A DNA stretch of 5,135 nucleotides from Flectobacillus sp. (GTDB lineage: Bacteria; Bacteroidota; Bacteroidia; Cytophagales; Spirosomataceae): positions 1 through 5,135 of the forward strand of contig JARXAV010000266.1 in NCBI GenBank assembly GCA_029865665.1. Direction: 5' to 3'. Shown one piece after another: positions 4,687-5,135 of the stretch. The notes beneath the pieces were generated by a model, which ran no database searches, had not been told where the DNA came from, and saw only the letters and a program-made list of their open reading frames with translations. A program made the position numbers and the translations under genes. The first letter of the stretch is position 1, and each line of letters opens with the position of its first letter.

Positions 4687-4716
4687 CAAAGGTACGTAGA
4701 TTTGCTTAGGATACAA
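4687..4716 (-). promoter_or_regulatory. Exact Bacteroidota promoter driving the helicase
   Basis: On the minus strand TTG (4716-4714) is followed by exactly 19 nt and then TACCTTTG (4694-4687), matching the Bacteroidota consensus TTG / TAnnTTTG at every defined base and at optimal spacing. It points leftward toward the helicase, with the transcript start expected about 5-7 bases beyond, near 4681. No other gene lies between, so it should be the main helicase promoter and implies the long leader. Confidence 0.75.
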
Positions 4717-5004
4717 GTCTATATTGCATTTTTTTTAGAAAATAAAAAACAACCTTATTTATTACAAACCAATACTCTCGCACTATTAAATTCATAAATA
4801 CAACACACACCAATCTGGTATAGTACATTATTTATATTTTATTAAACCCTACCTTGATTTAGTAGGCAATAATCATAAATCAAGACACAAATCATTAAAA
4901 ATATATCGACATTTGTTCAATATTCATGCTTCGCATCCGTTGAGGAAATACATTAGACCACCAAAAAAAAATTAGATACTCACAGAAATCAAGACAAATA
5001 ATTT
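4717..5004. other. AT-rich divergent spacer
   Basis: This stretch lies between the helicase promoter and the exported protein at 5005 and carries no supportable gene. I see one weak dyad, CCTAC/GTAGG (4847-4865, 9-nt loop). I find no rightward promoter that matches TTG / TAnnTTTG well. The longest A-run (4964-4971) has no paired stem before it, so I do not call a terminator. Confidence 0.5.
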
Positions 5005-5135
5005 ATGAAAAAGTTAGTTTTAATTCTCGCTTTATCCTTGTTAACCAATTCATTTTCAGCTATAAGTCAAGTATATTCAGATTCAGTACTACTTAATATT
5101 CAAAAGACCATTCAAAGTATCAAGAATGAAAATGA
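5005..5135 (+). CDS. Exported protein, N-terminal fragment (cut by window edge)
   Basis: From ATG 5005, 43 codons run open to the window end. The protein begins MKKLVLILALSLLTNSFSAI, then SQVYSDSVLLNIQKTIQSI. This is a Sec signal peptide with a KK start, a hydrophobic core (residues 4-13) and a probable cleavage after AIS (19-21), leaving Gln22. The visible mature part (VYSDSVLLNIQKTIQSIKNEN) looks like an amphipathic, possibly coiled-coil helix. The leader before the ATG (AAGACAAATAATTT) is A/T-rich without a Shine-Dalgarno sequence. Too little is visible to name a family. The gene is divergent from the helicase. Confidence 0.75.
   Translation, partial: MKKLVLILALSLLTNSFSAISQVYSDSVLLNIQKTIQSIKNEN

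Overview
The window looks like chromosomal DNA from a member of the Bacteroidota, possibly of Cytophagales type. Three things point there. The coding regions are AT-rich. The starts have A/T-rich leaders with no Shine-Dalgarno sequence. Two promoters match the Bacteroidota pattern TTG, a 19-20 nt gap, then TAnnTTTG; the one upstream of the helicase matches exactly. The genus cannot be fixed from the sequence alone.

Layout from left to right: (1) The first 68 bases hold the start of a leftward gene for an exported protein; only its signal peptide is visible. (2) A divergent intergenic region of 370 bases carries a rightward promoter and a 9-bp hairpin in the leader of the next gene. (3) Bases 439-888 encode a small exported protein of unknown function (149 aa). 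(4) Bases 903-1048 form a 146-bp gene-free element with 27-bp imperfect terminal inverted repeats, flanked directly by a 5-bp duplication (ATTTT). It resembles a MITE and can fold along almost its whole length. (5) A two-gene unit follows: a 160-aa single-pass membrane-anchored protein (1074-1556), then, 2 bases later, a 301-aa multi-pass HTTM / vitamin K-dependent gamma-carboxylase-like membrane protein (1559-2464). The last eight codons and the stop of the second gene lie within the arms of a strong terminator hairpin that also serves the gene facing it. (6) A leftward DEAD-box RNA helicase (2499-4307, 602 aa) has a full helicase core, an Arg/Gly-rich linker and a C-terminal DbpA-type RNA-binding domain. 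(7) The helicase leader is unusually long, about 370 nt, and appears highly structured, starting from an exact Bacteroidota promoter at 4687-4716. (8) An AT-rich spacer follows, and then the start of a rightward exported protein at 5005, cut by the window edge.

The helicase and its long leader form a unit that suggests post-transcriptional control, as known for cold-shock helicases such as E. coli csdA/deaD; this is inference. The 1074/1559 pair is probably translated as a unit and may form a membrane complex with the small protein facing the periplasm. No phage, CRISPR, defence or biosynthetic system is visible. The most notable items are the MITE-like element, the structured helicase leader, and the HTTM gene with its small partner.
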